The position numbers and the translations under genes were made by a program. DNA of 64,000 bases from Paulinella micropora (taxonomy: Eukaryota > Cercozoa > Imbricatea > Euglyphida > Paulinellidae): assembly GCA_019918135.1 (NCBI GenBank), contig WBZZ01005603.1:212001-276000 (forward strand), written 5' to 3'. Shown piece after piece: positions 33,369 through 43,357 of the stretch (position 1 is the first letter of the stretch; each line of letters opens with the position of its first letter). The notes below the pieces were generated by a model. That model made no database searches and was not told where the DNA came from. It was given only the letters and a program-made list of their open reading frames with translations.

Positions 33369-33539
33369 GGGGGGGGGGGGCGCGGGGGGGAACAAGAAGG
33401 AAAGAGGGGGGCGGGAAGGGGGGAGGGGGGGAGATTTTGTGTGTGTGAAAATTGGGGGGGGGGGGCGCCCCCCCCCTTGCTGCCAGATAAATCTTACAGA
33501 AATAATAAAAAGGAAACGAACAACAGAGAAACCTCGCAA
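33369..33539 (+). promoter_or_regulatory. promoter region with G-run/GCGC/C-run palindrome
   Basis: The 171 bases before the ATG at 33540 contain G runs (33368-33430), a GTGTGTGT stretch and a palindrome of 12 G, CGC and a C run at 33454-33476. An AAATCTTACAGAAATAATAAAA-like AT-rich stretch follows about 40 bases before the ATG. Confidence 0.5.
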
Positions 33540-35414
33540 ATGGTTGCGACGCTACTACAAACTGCTGGAACTGCCTGGCTGTCGGTACTGCTTGCGCTGG
33601 GCGTGCAGTTAGTTGGCGCTGCTTGTCCAGAAGGCTTATGCCCTCCGGGGACAAGCAGCATGTGTATGAACGCGGACAGCACGCTGGCGAGCTGCACGCG
33701 CGACCTGTGTGGCTGTCTGGCAAGGGCGCCGGGGTCTTACTCGTATGCTGGCCACACTGCCGAAGAAGCGCGCGGTGCTTTTCTAGCGCTGGAGCTTGGT
33801 GATGGACAAGGTGCAGAGACTCGCGTGCAAGTGTCGGCGGGTTGCGATGTCCATCTGGTCTTCTTAGTGGGAACCAAGCTGACTAACCTCACGCAAGAAA
33901 TGATCTTAGTGAAGGAAGAGTTGAATTTTACGCTGGACCTGCAGGCGCGGATAGGTATGTGCTCCGATAGCATCTTGGAGAATCTGGCAGAAAATGTCGC
34001 GGATGCCATCGACAACTATTACAGCGCTGGCACGATCAAGTACCCGTACATGAGCGAATACATGTTTGACGACGGCGGCGCTCCCCAGGACGTGGTACTG
34101 CGCCACCGCTGGGCCCGGCCCTGCACTACTAGTGGGGCTCCTGCTACGCCAGGGCGTGCGTACTTGCTGATCTGGTACCACACCTACGAAATCGTGTACA
34201 CAAGCGCCCGGGACTGCCTGCGCATCGACGTCCCCAGCCCTTACGGACTGTATCCGCCGCCGCCACAGCCAGGCGTGGGCGTCGGGGGCAGCGGAGGCGG
34301 CTGCCCTTGCAGCAACTCGGCGGCGTGTGAGGCTCCTATACAGAATTTCAGCACGCCGCTCTGGGGAAAGGGCTACGAGGTGTACACGGGCTGCGAACGT
34401 AACTGGACAGAACCCCTTTGGGAGGACAGCTCCAGCTCCAGCTCCAGTGACAGCTCGAGCTCGAGCTTTGGCGAAGAGCGGGTGGGGTGCCCGGCCGACC
34501 TGTGTCCGGCGGGCGAAACAGAGGCGTTTTGTTTCATGCTTGACACCACGCTAGCAAACTGCAGCCTGTGGGATTGTGGCTGCCGTGCTCGCGCGGCGGG
34601 CACATTCACCTTTCAGGGCACCGAAGCCGGTTCTTTTGGCGTTGTGGCGCTGGCGCTGCGAAGGGGGCAGGGTGCGGAAACACGCCTTACCATCTCGCGT
34701 GGCTGCGACGTGGGCATCGATCTGTCGGTGCGGCTGCTGGCCGGCTCGGAGAAGAACTTGAGCGAAGACACTGCAGCTCACGTCGGCCTGTGCAGCGACG
34801 GGCTGAGCATCGCCTCCGAGTACGTGCTGGAAGCTTTGAACAATAGCTATTCGCCAGGCTATACGGCTGCTGCACAGGCTCCCTCCAGAAGATACCGGTT
34901 TGAAGACAGCGGCCCCGCGCACCAAGTGGTGCTGCGCCACAGGTGGTCTCGGCCCTGCACAGGGGGCGTCGAGGGTTCCTTGTTTGCGTACTTGGTGGTG
35001 AGCTACTACTCGTTCTTGGCCTACAACGGCACGGGAGGCTGCCTGCGCCTGGACATCAGCAACCCGTTCGAGTTGTACGCGCGGCCCTCCACAGGGGCAG
35101 GCGAGATCTGCAACTGCCAGGGAGCTCAGGCGTGCGCGGCGCCCACGCTGAATTACAGTGCGCCGGCGCGCGGGTTGGGCTACGAGCTGTACGAAGGCTG
35201 CGAGAACAAGTGGCGGGAGGCCCTTGGCACCGCCACCACGACGACGGCGCCAGGCAACGGCACCAGCACCACGACGACGGCGCCAGGCAACGGCAGCACT
35301 TCCGCTGGTGGCCCCTCGACGGGGCCACCAGCGCTTTCGTCAGCCCCTCCTAGCTCCGCCGGCACCTGCTGGACCTGGCTACTAATTTTGGCACTCTTGT
35401 CCTGGATGCCTTGA
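33540..35414 (+). CDS. double-domain secreted glycoprotein, probably lipid-anchored (paralogue 1)
   Basis: ATG 33540 is followed by a signal peptide (LSVLLALGVQLVGA). Two homologous units of about 270 residues follow, each starting with a Cys cluster (CPEGLCPPGTSSMC and CPADLCPAGETEAFC) and each containing QGAETR, an LRHRW motif and a GYE-Y-GCE-W end. A Ser linker separates them. After a Thr/Gly-rich stalk the protein ends in a hydrophobic stretch (CWTWLLILALLSWMP) without a basic tail, which resembles a GPI-anchor signal. The gene at 44170 has the same two-unit plan. The function is unknown; a surface or virion protein is likely. Confidence 0.75.
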   Translation: MVATLLQTAGTAWLSVLLALGVQLVGAACPEGLCPPGTSSMCMNADSTLASCTRDLCGCLARAPGSYSYAGHTAEEARGAFLALELGDGQGAETRVQVSAGCDVHLVFLVGTKLTNLTQEMILVKEELNFTLDLQARIGMCSDSILENLAENVADAIDNYYSAGTIKYPYMSEYMFDDGGAPQDVVLRHRWARPCTTSGAPATPGRAYLLIWYHTYEIVYTSARDCLRIDVPSPYGLYPPPPQPGVGVGGSGGGCPCSNSAACEAPIQNFSTPLWGKGYEVYTGCERNWTEPLWEDSSSSSSSDSSSSSFGEERVGCPADLCPAGETEAFCFMLDTTLANCSLWDCGCRARAAGTFTFQGTEAGSFGVVALALRRGQGAETRLTISRGCDVGIDLSVRLLAGSEKNLSEDTAAHVGLCSDGLSIASEYVLEALNNSYSPGYTAAAQAPSRRYRFEDSGPAHQVVLRHRWSRPCTGGVEGSLFAYLVVSYYSFLAYNGTGGCLRLDISNPFELYARPSTGAGEICNCQGAQACAAPTLNYSAPARGLGYELYEGCENKWREALGTATTTTAPGNGTSTTTTAPGNGSTSAGGPSTGPPALSSAPPSSAGTCWTWLLILALLSWMP

Positions 35415-35507
35415 CAGTGACAGACTCTCTCTGCAATTGGAGTGTATAATTAAAAGCATAATTCTTTTTCAATTTTTTTTTGTTTAATTACCTCGAAAGA
35501 CCGAGAC

Positions 35508-35513
35508 TTTATT
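35508..35513 (-). terminator. poly(A) signal overlapping the stop codon
   Basis: On the minus strand AATAAA (35513-35508) overlaps the TAA stop (35514-35512) of the EGF-domain gene. The 97 bases up to the plus-strand stop at 35414 are AT-rich and shared by the two convergent genes. Confidence 0.65.
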
Positions 35514-38500
35514 AATTACAGCTGAAGCCCCCCGCCGTGTTGGTGCAGCTTTGGCCCAAGAGGCAGTTGTGCGTGCCAAGCTGGCACTCGTTCACGTCGT
35601 CGCAGGTGCTTTCCTGCTCTAACAAGTCGGCGCTGAACCTGCCTCCTGCTTGGCCTGTGCAGTGCGCCTGCCCCCCCGCGGGCAGACGCTGGTACGCAGC
35701 GGGCAGGATAAACCGCAGCTTGGACCAATACAGGCCGCCCAGCACCAGCGCGTCTGGCTGTACGAAACGCACCGCAACGGTTAGCCCCTCGATGCTGCTC
35801 TGAGGGGTGCCCCAGGGGCCGGCGGAGGCATACACCGTGGTCCAGCTCAGGCCGCCGTCGTTGGAGCCCACCACGCGCAGCGCCGCCAGCCAGTACAACG
35901 GCCCGTTCTCCGCTGGCTGATAGGGAAAGAGCGACAGGACCCTCAGCCCCGCGTGCCGGGAGCTGGCGGTGGAGGTGAGTTCCAGGTACTCGCCGCGCAC
36001 GCCGGCCGGCTGGCCGTCGACGTTCATCGTCAGAGCGGCGTTGGCAGTCGCGTCTCCGACGCAGGCAAGCGAGATGGCGCCAGCCGAACCGTTGCCGTAC
36101 GTGCTCGGTGCGCTGATCCACCCCCCGGCCCCAGTATCGGCGGCGGTGCTGTTGTTGCTGGACGCGCTCAGTAGCCAGCCCACCGTCGTCGCCCCGCCCA
36201 CCGAGGTTGGCGGGGCGAGCTTCAGCTGATACATAGCCTGCCGGGCTACGTATCCCGCCGCACAAGCGCAAGTAAAACTGCCCACGGTGTTGGTACATCG
36301 CTGGTTGGCCGCGCAGTCGTGCGTGCCCAGCTGGCACTCGTCCACGTCCTCGCAGCCCGGCAGCAGGGCTGCCGGGGCGTAGCCCAGCATGCATTCGCAG
36401 GCAAAGCTCCCCACAGTGTTGGTACAGCGCTGGTCCCCGCTGCAGGAGGGCGTGTTGGCACAGCCGCCGTCCATGTCCTGGCAGACACGCCGCAGTTCCA
36501 ACAACAGTGGGTTCAGGCGACCGAGCGCCACCTGCCCCGTGCAACCCAGCGCCACCGGCACTACAAAACGGAACCTGTTCCAGTACCGGCCGTCCAGCGG
36601 CCGGCCCGCGCGCCCGCTGCTGAGCCCCCAGGCCTTAGCGGGCTCTAGGGGGCTGCCCGCGTACACGGTGGTCCAGCTGGCACCGCCGTCGTTCGAGCCC
36701 AGTATGTGCAGCCTAGCCGCCGAGCTGGCGCCGGCTCCGCTGTCGGGCCCGGCGCCAGAGCCGGGGTACACCTCGACTTGGGCCAGCCCAGCCCTATCCA
36801 ACGGAGAACCGGCACTGAGCTCTAGGTATTCGCCGGAGAGACGGCCGCCTCCTTCCGGGCGGCCGTCTATGTTGCTTGTCCACGCGGCCGCCGAGGTCGC
36901 GTTGGCCGCGCAGGCGAGCGCGCCCTGCCCTGCCCCCGCCGCAGCGGTAGTGTCGTAGGTGCCCAGCGCACTGGTCCACGGCCCAGCCCCGTCCGCGTCG
37001 GGGAGCGGCGCCAGCTCTGCGCCCCCAGGCGCGCTGCTAGAGGAAGAGGCGCGCAGCCGCCAACCCCTGAGCACGAGCTGTTGTAGCACAAACGTAGGCG
37101 GCCCCGCGTCGCTGGCACACTCGTCCACGTCCTGGCAATCCGGCCCCGCCGCGGCGTATCCCACCGGGCAATCACAGCGGAAGCCGCCGGCCGTGTTCAC
37201 ACAGTGCCTGTCGCCGCCGCAATCGTGCGCCGCAGCGGCGCACTCATCCACGTCCCAACAGGCCCCCGGCCTTTGCTCTAACAAACGGGGGTTCAGGCGC
37301 CCCAGCGCCACCTGCTCCGTACAGGCCGGCACAAGGCCCCCCACACCCGGCTCGCTGCTCTGGTACGCCGCCGTGAAAATAAAACGGAACCTACTCCAAA
37401 ACTGCCCGCCCAGCACTGCATCAGCGCTGCGCCCGGCGCTGATGCCCAGGCCGCCCAGCGCAATCGTGTCGTTGTACACGGTGCTCCAGCTCTGCCCTCC
37501 GTCGTTCGAGCCCACCACATGCAGCGCCGCTATCGAATAGAGCGGAGCCCCCGCAAAAGCACTGAACGGCCAGAGCTCGACCCCCACCAGCCCCGCCCGC
37601 CGCGTATCGTCGCTGCTGCTCAGCTCCAGGTACTCGCCGCGCACACCCTCTGGCACACCCTCCACGCCAAATGTCAGCGCCGCTGCGGGTGTCGTGTGCC
37701 CCGCAAAGTCATAGGTGCCCCACGCGCTAGCCCACGCCGTTGCGCTGTTGGCGTCCAGGGCCTGCGGCGGGGAGGTGCCCCTCCAGCTGCTGGAAGCGCT
37801 CAGCGTCCACACATTGCCCCCGGAGGCTTCCGCCCCGGCCGCAGGCAGCCCCAGCGTGTACGGCGACGCTACGTGTCTCCACGCGTAGCCAGCGGGGCAG
37901 TTCGGGCTCAACGGCGCCGAGCCAGAACTAGAACTGTCAGAACCGGACCACGACGACGACGACCAGTCGTAATAGGAAGACGACGACGAAGAAGACGAGT
38001 CGTCGGGGGGCCACAAAGACGGCGTCGCCGTCTCGCTCGCCGTCTCGCTCGCCGTCGCGCTCGCCGTCGCGCTTGCCGTCTCAGTCGCCGCCCGCGCACT
38101 AGTGCTACTACTACTAGTACTACTAGTACTGGTAGAGGGAAGAGGGGAGGTACTAGCACTAGCACTGATACTGGTACTGGAAGAAGGAAGCGGAGAAGAG
38201 GAAGGGTTCTGCGGCGGGGTGTTCTCGAAAAGCCCCGCCCGCGAAGCGTTCTCCGGTACTCCCCAGCCTGTGATTTGGCTCTGGTCCGCGAAACTACTGG
38301 CGCCGTAAAACATAAAATCAAAGTTTTGTAGGTTCGGGGCCCGCCAGCTACTAAGGTCCGCATTAAAACTCTTTGCACCCATAAACATGTAGCTCGCGTC
38401 CCGTAAACTACGCACGTCCCACTCTAGCCTGCTGACTTGAAGCTCGGCCGCGTTTAAAAAGGCACCGCTCGCGTTCTGCAAGGACGAAGTGTTCAGATCG

Positions 38501-39267
38501 CCCAAACCCGGAATCACAGACGAAACACTGCCCGCAAAAGCCAGCGCCAGGCTTGTCACTCGCGACGTATCCCAGCCCTGCACATCCGGCGCCACACCCG
38601 GGGACCACGCCGCCAAACCTGTCAGGTCCTCGGCGTCACGCACCCTCAGACCTGCCAAGCTGGTGCGCAGCTCAGACCCACCAAGCTCCGAAAAAGAATA
38701 GCTCCAGTTACGTACCAGCTCGGCGCCCTGGAGCTCACCAAGGGGCGGCAACTGCAGCAATTCGCGCGCCCTGTAGAAATGATGCCCGCCTTCTCGGGCA
38801 GGCTCGACCCCGCCCCACTGCAGAATCCGGCGCAAAGACGTCGAGTTCCCGTTGCGCTCCCGCCACTCTGGTGTCAGGGCCCAACCAAGCACCGGACCCC
38901 TCGCGTGTACCTCAAACGTTCCCGCTCGAGCGTACACGTGTCGGCAACGACCGTTCTCGCCGGGGCACACACTACTCGTTCCGTCCCCCCAATCGACCTC
39001 GTACTCGTCTGTCACACGCAGCTGCTGCTGCTGCTGCTGCTCCAGCAACATTCGCCCCCGCCTCCTCCTCCTTGTGCTTGCAGGGGTCGGGGTCGGAGCG
39101 GCAGGCATTTCCCAAGTAACGCCGCCGCCAGTAGCTTCCACGCTCAAAATCAGCGGCTCCCCCGCGGGGCCTGCCCTTTTCCAGCCGCACCAAAAGGGCC
39201 CCGCTGGGGAGCGGAGTCCCCAGCTCAACCACACACCTAGTAGCAGCAGGCTTAGTCTCGTCCACAT
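35512..39267 (-). CDS. large secreted protein: PKD-like, BspA-like repeats, F5/8C-like and EGF domains
   Basis: ATG 39267 gives a signal peptide (RLSLLLLGVWLSWGL) and about 1,251 residues in one frame. In order there is a PKD-like domain (VDWGDGTSS...HVYARAGTFEV, about 85-140), BspA/DUF285-type repeats with WDTS and MFMGAKSFNADLSSW (about 190-330), and a Ser/Thr linker. Then come three related units with GEYLELS and VGSNDGG-SW-TVY, resembling F5/8 type C domains. Calcium-binding EGF domains alternate with them (DVDECA, CTNTVGSFTCACAAGY). The last EGF stops after GGFSCN, before its final cysteines, so the gene is probably truncated. There is no membrane anchor. The domain set suggests adhesion to carbohydrate or protein surfaces. 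Confidence 0.82.
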   Translation of the reverse strand: MWTRLSLLLLGVWLSWGLRSPAGPFWCGWKRAGPAGEPLILSVEATGGGVTWEMPAAPTPTPASTRRRRRGRMLLEQQQQQQLRVTDEYEVDWGDGTSSVCPGENGRCRHVYARAGTFEVHARGPVLGWALTPEWRERNGNSTSLRRILQWGGVEPAREGGHHFYRARELLQLPPLGELQGAELVRNWSYSFSELGGSELRTSLAGLRVRDAEDLTGLAAWSPGVAPDVQGWDTSRVTSLALAFAGSVSSVIPGLGDLNTSSLQNASGAFLNAAELQVSRLEWDVRSLRDASYMFMGAKSFNADLSSWRAPNLQNFDFMFYGASSFADQSQITGWGVPENASRAGLFENTPPQNPSSSPLPSSSTSISASASTSPLPSTSTSSTSSSSTSARAATETASATASATASETASETATPSLWPPDDSSSSSSSSYYDWSSSSWSGSDSSSSGSAPLSPNCPAGYAWRHVASPYTLGLPAAGAEASGGNVWTLSASSSWRGTSPPQALDANSATAWASAWGTYDFAGHTTPAAALTFGVEGVPEGVRGEYLELSSSDDTRRAGLVGVELWPFSAFAGAPLYSIAALHVVGSNDGGQSWSTVYNDTIALGGLGISAGRSADAVLGGQFWSRFRFIFTAAYQSSEPGVGGLVPACTEQVALGRLNPRLLEQRPGACWDVDECAAAAHDCGGDRHCVNTAGGFRCDCPVGYAAAGPDCQDVDECASDAGPPTFVLQQLVLRGWRLRASSSSSAPGGAELAPLPDADGAGPWTSALGTYDTTAAAGAGQGALACAANATSAAAWTSNIDGRPEGGGRLSGEYLELSAGSPLDRAGLAQVEVYPGSGAGPDSGAGASSAARLHILGSNDGGASWTTVYAGSPLEPAKAWGLSSGRAGRPLDGRYWNRFRFVVPVALGCTGQVALGRLNPLLLELRRVCQDMDGGCANTPSCSGDQRCTNTVGSFACECMLGYAPAALLPGCEDVDECQLGTHDCAANQRCTNTVGSFTCACAAGYVARQAMYQLKLAPPTSVGGATTVGWLLSASSNNSTAADTGAGGWISAPSTYGNGSAGAISLACVGDATANAALTMNVDGQPAGVRGEYLELTSTASSRHAGLRVLSLFPYQPAENGPLYWLAALRVVGSNDGGLSWTTVYASAGPWGTPQSSIEGLTVAVRFVQPDALVLGGLYWSKLRFILPAAYQRLPAGGQAHCTGQAGGRFSADLLEQESTCDDVNECQLGTHNCLLGQSCTNTAGGFSCN

Positions 39268-39577
39268 TTTTGGCCACACCTTCCTCCCCAAACACACACA
39301 CACTCAAAAGGAAAGGGACTGTCTCTTCTTTAGAGACAAGGGGGAGGGGGACAGAGAGGGAAGGAAGGGGAGGAAGCAGATAGGAAGAAGGAGAAGGGAG
39401 GAGCAACGAGGAGGGAGAGCGGGGGAGGGGGGGGGGGGGGGGGGGGAGGGGCGAGAGGGAAGTGGACAAAGGGGGGGGGCGCCCCCCCCCCCCCAATCCT
39501 TTTGTGGATGGCGGTTGCTGGGGTAGCCGGGCAGCCGGCGGTTTTAAGGGATCTCAGATCAGAGGCGAGAGCTTGGT
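39268..39577. promoter_or_regulatory. divergent promoter region with G-run/C-run palindrome
   Basis: The region between the starts at 39267 (minus) and 39578 (plus) is purine-rich, with G runs at 39421-39446 and a palindrome of G run, CGC and C run at 39471-39494. The plus gene begins 84 bases behind the palindrome. Confidence 0.5.
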
Positions 39578-40081
39578 ATGGAGGCGCCCCCCGCACACGA
39601 CTACTGGCTCGGGTTAGAGCTTGAGCCTCCAGCGTTACCCAAGCTAAGGCCACTAGCCTTAGCTTTCACGGAGGATCTCCTCCTTGGCAGCCTCCAGCCT
39701 CCCACAAGCATCACTGCCATACGACCGAAAAAACATGTCTGCAGAGACTGCGGCTACGCCTTTGCGCAATCCGGCGAACTCACCGTCCACCGACGACGCA
39801 AGCACACAGGCGAAAAGCCTTTTTGCTGTCCGCATTGCCCCAAAGGCTTTCCGGTCGCCAGTCAGCTCAAGCTACACCTGCGAAAACACACAGGACAGAG
39901 GCCTTTTACTTGCCAGCACTGTCCACGCGCCTTTCCTGCTCTAAGCCAGCTGCGGATTCACATCAGGCGCATGCATTTGGCAGAAAAGTCTTTTGTCTGC
40001 TCGTCCTGTGGACGAGCTTTCTTCAGCAAAAGCCTCCTTGTGTCGCACACGCGGCGGAAGCACATCTCTCCCCTCCCTTAG
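39578..40081 (+). CDS. C2H2 zinc-finger protein
   Basis: ATG 39578 gives 167 residues. Four classical C2H2 fingers fill the second two thirds (CRDCGYAF...HRRRKH, CPHCPKGF...HLRKH, CQHCPRAF...HIRRMH, CSSCGRAF...HTRRKH), joined by TGEKPF and TGQRPF linkers. The first 50 residues are Pro- and Leu-rich. Such tandem fingers bind DNA, so a role as transcription regulator in the infected cell is likely but inferred. The regular linkers look like those of eukaryotic cellular proteins, which is compatible with acquisition from a host. Confidence 0.9.
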   Translation: MEAPPAHDYWLGLELEPPALPKLRPLALAFTEDLLLGSLQPPTSITAIRPKKHVCRDCGYAFAQSGELTVHRRRKHTGEKPFCCPHCPKGFPVASQLKLHLRKHTGQRPFTCQHCPRAFPALSQLRIHIRRMHLAEKSFVCSSCGRAFFSKSLLVSHTRRKHISPLP

Positions 40082-40212
40082 CTCAACAGGTAGACTTCCC
40101 CCCCCTGCGGGGGAGAAGAAGGGGGGAGGGGGGCGAGGAGAACAAACCCCCCCCCCCCCTTCCCTTATCCACTCACTCACTCACACACTCGCGACCATCA
40201 TCACTTTTTGTG

Positions 40213-41288
40213 ATGATGTCTTCTATCATGACCATCACCTTTCAAAGCCCCGAGACTGCCTTGGGGCCCGGCAGTCTATGCGCAGGGCTTACGGGCGACG
40301 ATCTCCATGCAATCCAGCGAAGGGCTTCACAGCTGGGCTGCAATACCGAGATGTTTAATTTGCGAAAGCTGGGAATCCCGCCAGAACTTGGCAGCACAGC
40401 CAACGACGGCTGTGGGCAGCCTCAAGGGCGACGCGACGACGCGTTGCTCTTGGTGATGCGTGAAGGCGCACGGCAGTTGCTCACTCTGGGGGAACTTGTG
40501 AGCGGAGAAGTCGGCAAACCCGAAAAGGACAATGTTAAGTTTCTGGAGAACGAGCTGCTGAAGCTCGAATGGGACACCACGTCGGCGGCCAAGTGCCGCG
40601 GGAAGGGCAGGTCGCGGCTGCCCGGCAGCGCCTGTCTAGACTTTGGTGAAACTGACGCAGGGCCCAACTATTGGCACAAAAGGGCTACCACTGTTGCTTT
40701 GGACAAGCTCCCGGGACTTTCCAGACTTAAGCGCGGGATCGAGGGGCTGGTTCCCGAGCTCGGCCGCCCCCTGATAGCTCGCGGCAGTTTGTACCCTAAT
40801 CGACACAGCTACGGGGTCTATCCTCACGGGCACGCGAGAAGTTTGGGGGCCGTCGGTCTAAGGCTCGGGCCCGCCCTGGAAATGCACTGGCACTGGTATC
40901 TGCATAAAACACCCTTGGGCTGCCGGGTCTCTATTCGCCTGGAGCGCGGCGATCTGTACATCATGTCCGCCGAGAGCGCCGGCTCGCAGTGGCAACAGAC
41001 TTCCATCCCCACTCTCCGGCACGCCGAGGGCGGATATAAATACGTCCAATTTACCGCACCCGTACCCAGACGTTCCAAGAAAAGAAAGGTCCTGCCACGG
41101 CAGGGCGAGCAGCCGGCTCCCCCTGCCGTGGTGAGCCGCCCTCTGTCCCCCCCGCCACCGCCACCACCGGAGATTCACCCGCCGCCCAGCCACCCCCGGC
41201 CTTTGTGTTGCTCACACCCCCCTCCACCTCTCAAGAATGGGCATGGGAAAACCCTGCATCCTCCACCAAAGACGAAGACCTTCTGTAA
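40213..41288 (+). CDS. AlkB-like 2OG-Fe(II) oxygenase family protein, altered motif
   Basis: ATGs lie at 40213, 40216 and 40228. The region YGVYPHGHARSLGAVGLRLG, then CRVSIRLERGDLYIMSAESAG and TLRHAEGGYKYV, follows the layout of AlkB-like proteins common in large algal viruses. There the first motif usually reads HGD followed by a charged ERR, then a GD-YIM strand and a late HA-G segment. Here the expected HGD is HGH, so an iron ligand may be lost. After a run of seven C (about 41147) a second frame gives a natural acidic end (SQEWAWENPASSTKDEDLL) with TAA at 41286-41288. The unshifted frame would run into the convergent gene and is less likely. Confidence 0.6.
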
Positions 41289-41337
41289 AAACAAGTTTTT
41301 CTTTTGTTCCTTCGTTTTTTTTTTATTAATTAAAAGT

Positions 41338-43014
41338 TCACTCATCGTACAGTCCATAGTGATAATAGCGCGGGTCACTGAGCTTGGGCTGCCCCAAAGT
41401 TATGCGGGGCTCGTCGCTGTCTGCCCAGTACTCGTCCAAGGCTTAAGAGTAAAGCTCCGCCAGAAAATGCTGCCCTTCAGGGCAATAGGCCTGCAAGGGG
41501 TCTTCCTCCCAGACACACACGTCGGATTTGGCAAACTGACGTAAGAGGTCAATCTCTCGGAAAAGCAGCGTATTCTCCTTGCTCTGCAGAAACTCCAGGA
41601 ATGGGACAGAGTAAGTGCAGCCCGGGTGCGTGCCCCCCCCGCACCCCCCGGCGGGGACACGCAGGACCAGGTCGGCGCGACCCGCCCCTTGGCCCTCGCG
41701 CTCTATCTTGACCTGTTCCAGAATCTGCCCCCGCGCGGCGTACCGAACAAACTCGGCCGCGCGGCGGTTGAAAAACGCTCGCAAGGCCGCGCAATTTTGT
41801 GCCCCGCCCGCGCCCGCCCCGTGCCTGTGGTTTACGTACGCCCGCAGCGCCGCCTTGTAGCTCTCTAGACAACTGCGCAGAGGAGCGCCGCCCTGCACGC
41901 TGCGAGAGCGAGGGGGGGGCTCCCCCCGGACCCACGAGCTCCAGAAGGCCCACCCTTCTTCGCAATAGCTCTCCAGCGATTCCCACAGCTCGGGCTCGTA
42001 CGTCCGACGGGCCAGCTCCACCAGCGGTCGCAGCACCTCGGGCGGGGGTTCCCCCGCCCTGCACAAAATCCTCTTCCATCTAAGCGGCTCCGCGGCGCTC
42101 TGGCACGTCACCACACACACCCCGCCCGGGGCTTGCCGGCTGCGCAGCAGCCTGGCGTGTCGCGGAAAATACTTCTCCTCGCGCCCCCGGCTGCTCGACA
42201 GCAGCCGCAACGTGACCGCACGCTCCACAGCCGTGCGGTTAAAGGCGGCACACAACGCTTTGCACCTGCCGCTCTCCACACACAAGCCACAACCACCACC
42301 CTCCGAACAGTCCTCCAATTCCAACTCCTGCGCGTCTACAAACACCCGGGCCGTCTTCTCGCAGTCGCACGGCACGGGGGCCGTGTGGCTATGCTCTACG
42401 TACGCAGCAAAAAGCTCTTTGCTAAACAGCACCGGCAGGATCGAAGGGCCACGCGTCCAGGAACCCCAAAATAGCTTGCCCTTGTCGCAGTAATATTCCA
42501 GGTCTTCCCACAAACCCTGCGTTTCGGTCGCCTGCGCTAACTGCCAGAGCTTTCTCAACGCGCCCCGCGCTGCCCCTCGCTCGCAGGACACTAGTAGTTT
42601 CCAGTTCTGCGGAGCAGTGATCTGTTGACAGGCTACCAGGCACGTCGGGCCGCCGTGGGGCACGAGCCCCACGGCGTACGCACGTCTGGGTCTATAGTCC
42701 TCCAGCCGCCCACTCGTCCGGGAAGGCAGCTGCACCACTACTCCGCTTATGGCATTGGCTCTGAACACGGCACAGTGGCTGGTGACGCAGCGCCGCCGCG
42801 CCAGACACGGCGTGCAAACCTGCAGCCTCTCGGCGTGGATGACCCAGCCCCGCGGTGCCTGCTGCACCGCGGGGCCTTGCCCTTTGAGGCTTAGTTCGCG
42901 CACCTGGCACTCACTGCCCGCTGAGCAGTTGCGCACCCCCGCCGCTTGGCCATGATCATGCTTTAGGTACACGTCCAGAAGTTTTACGTCGAAGAAGGCC
43001 CCAGTAGCCGCCAT
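41338..43014 (-). CDS. Cys-rich protein with two tandem repeats, in-frame TAA
   Basis: ATG 43014 (MAATGAFFDVKLLDVYL) opens a protein with two related units of about 190 residues. Each has a YV/YL-H-H start, a CTPC- or CGLC-type Cys cluster, a VACQ or VTCQ strand and a WE-LE-YC-G--FW-SW-RG end. A third shorter unit follows (AYVNHRHG). The frame meets TAA at 41443-41445 after FLAELYS, but continues with 34 residues (ALDEYWADSDEPRITLGQPK onward) to TGA at 41338-41340, directly before TTTTAATTAATAAAAA. That fit shows the TAA interrupts the real frame. Family unknown. Confidence 0.65.
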
Positions 43015-43340
43015 TATTCTCTCACCCTCTCTATCTCTCTTTCCCTCTCCCTCCCCCCCCCCCTTTAGGAAATCTCATACACTCAGATTTTTAAAAAAAG
43101 GTAGGAGGGGGGGGGTGCGCCCCCCCCCTCCAAAGACCACACCCCCCCCCCCCCGCTGTCGTCGGTGGGGAGGGGGGGGATGCCCCCCCCCACCTCCGTT
43201 CTCCGTTCAGCCCCCCGCGGCAGCGGGGGGCTGAACGCAAAAAAAAACACACACACACACACGCTATGCAGCGTGCGCCAGCGAGCCAGCCCGCCAGACC
43301 GCACAAGAGGCCCAAGCTCAGCGGCAGCTCTTCGACCCAC
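43015..43340. promoter_or_regulatory. divergent region with G/C-run palindromes and CA repeat
   Basis: Upstream of the minus start at 43014 lies a C run (43050-43062). Then come a palindrome of G run, TGCGC and C run at 43107-43128, further C and G runs, a 14-bp-arm inverted repeat with a 4-base spacer (43205-43236), and a CA repeat (43248-43262). Confidence 0.5.
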
Positions 43341-43357
43341 AGGGGCTCGTCTGGTAC

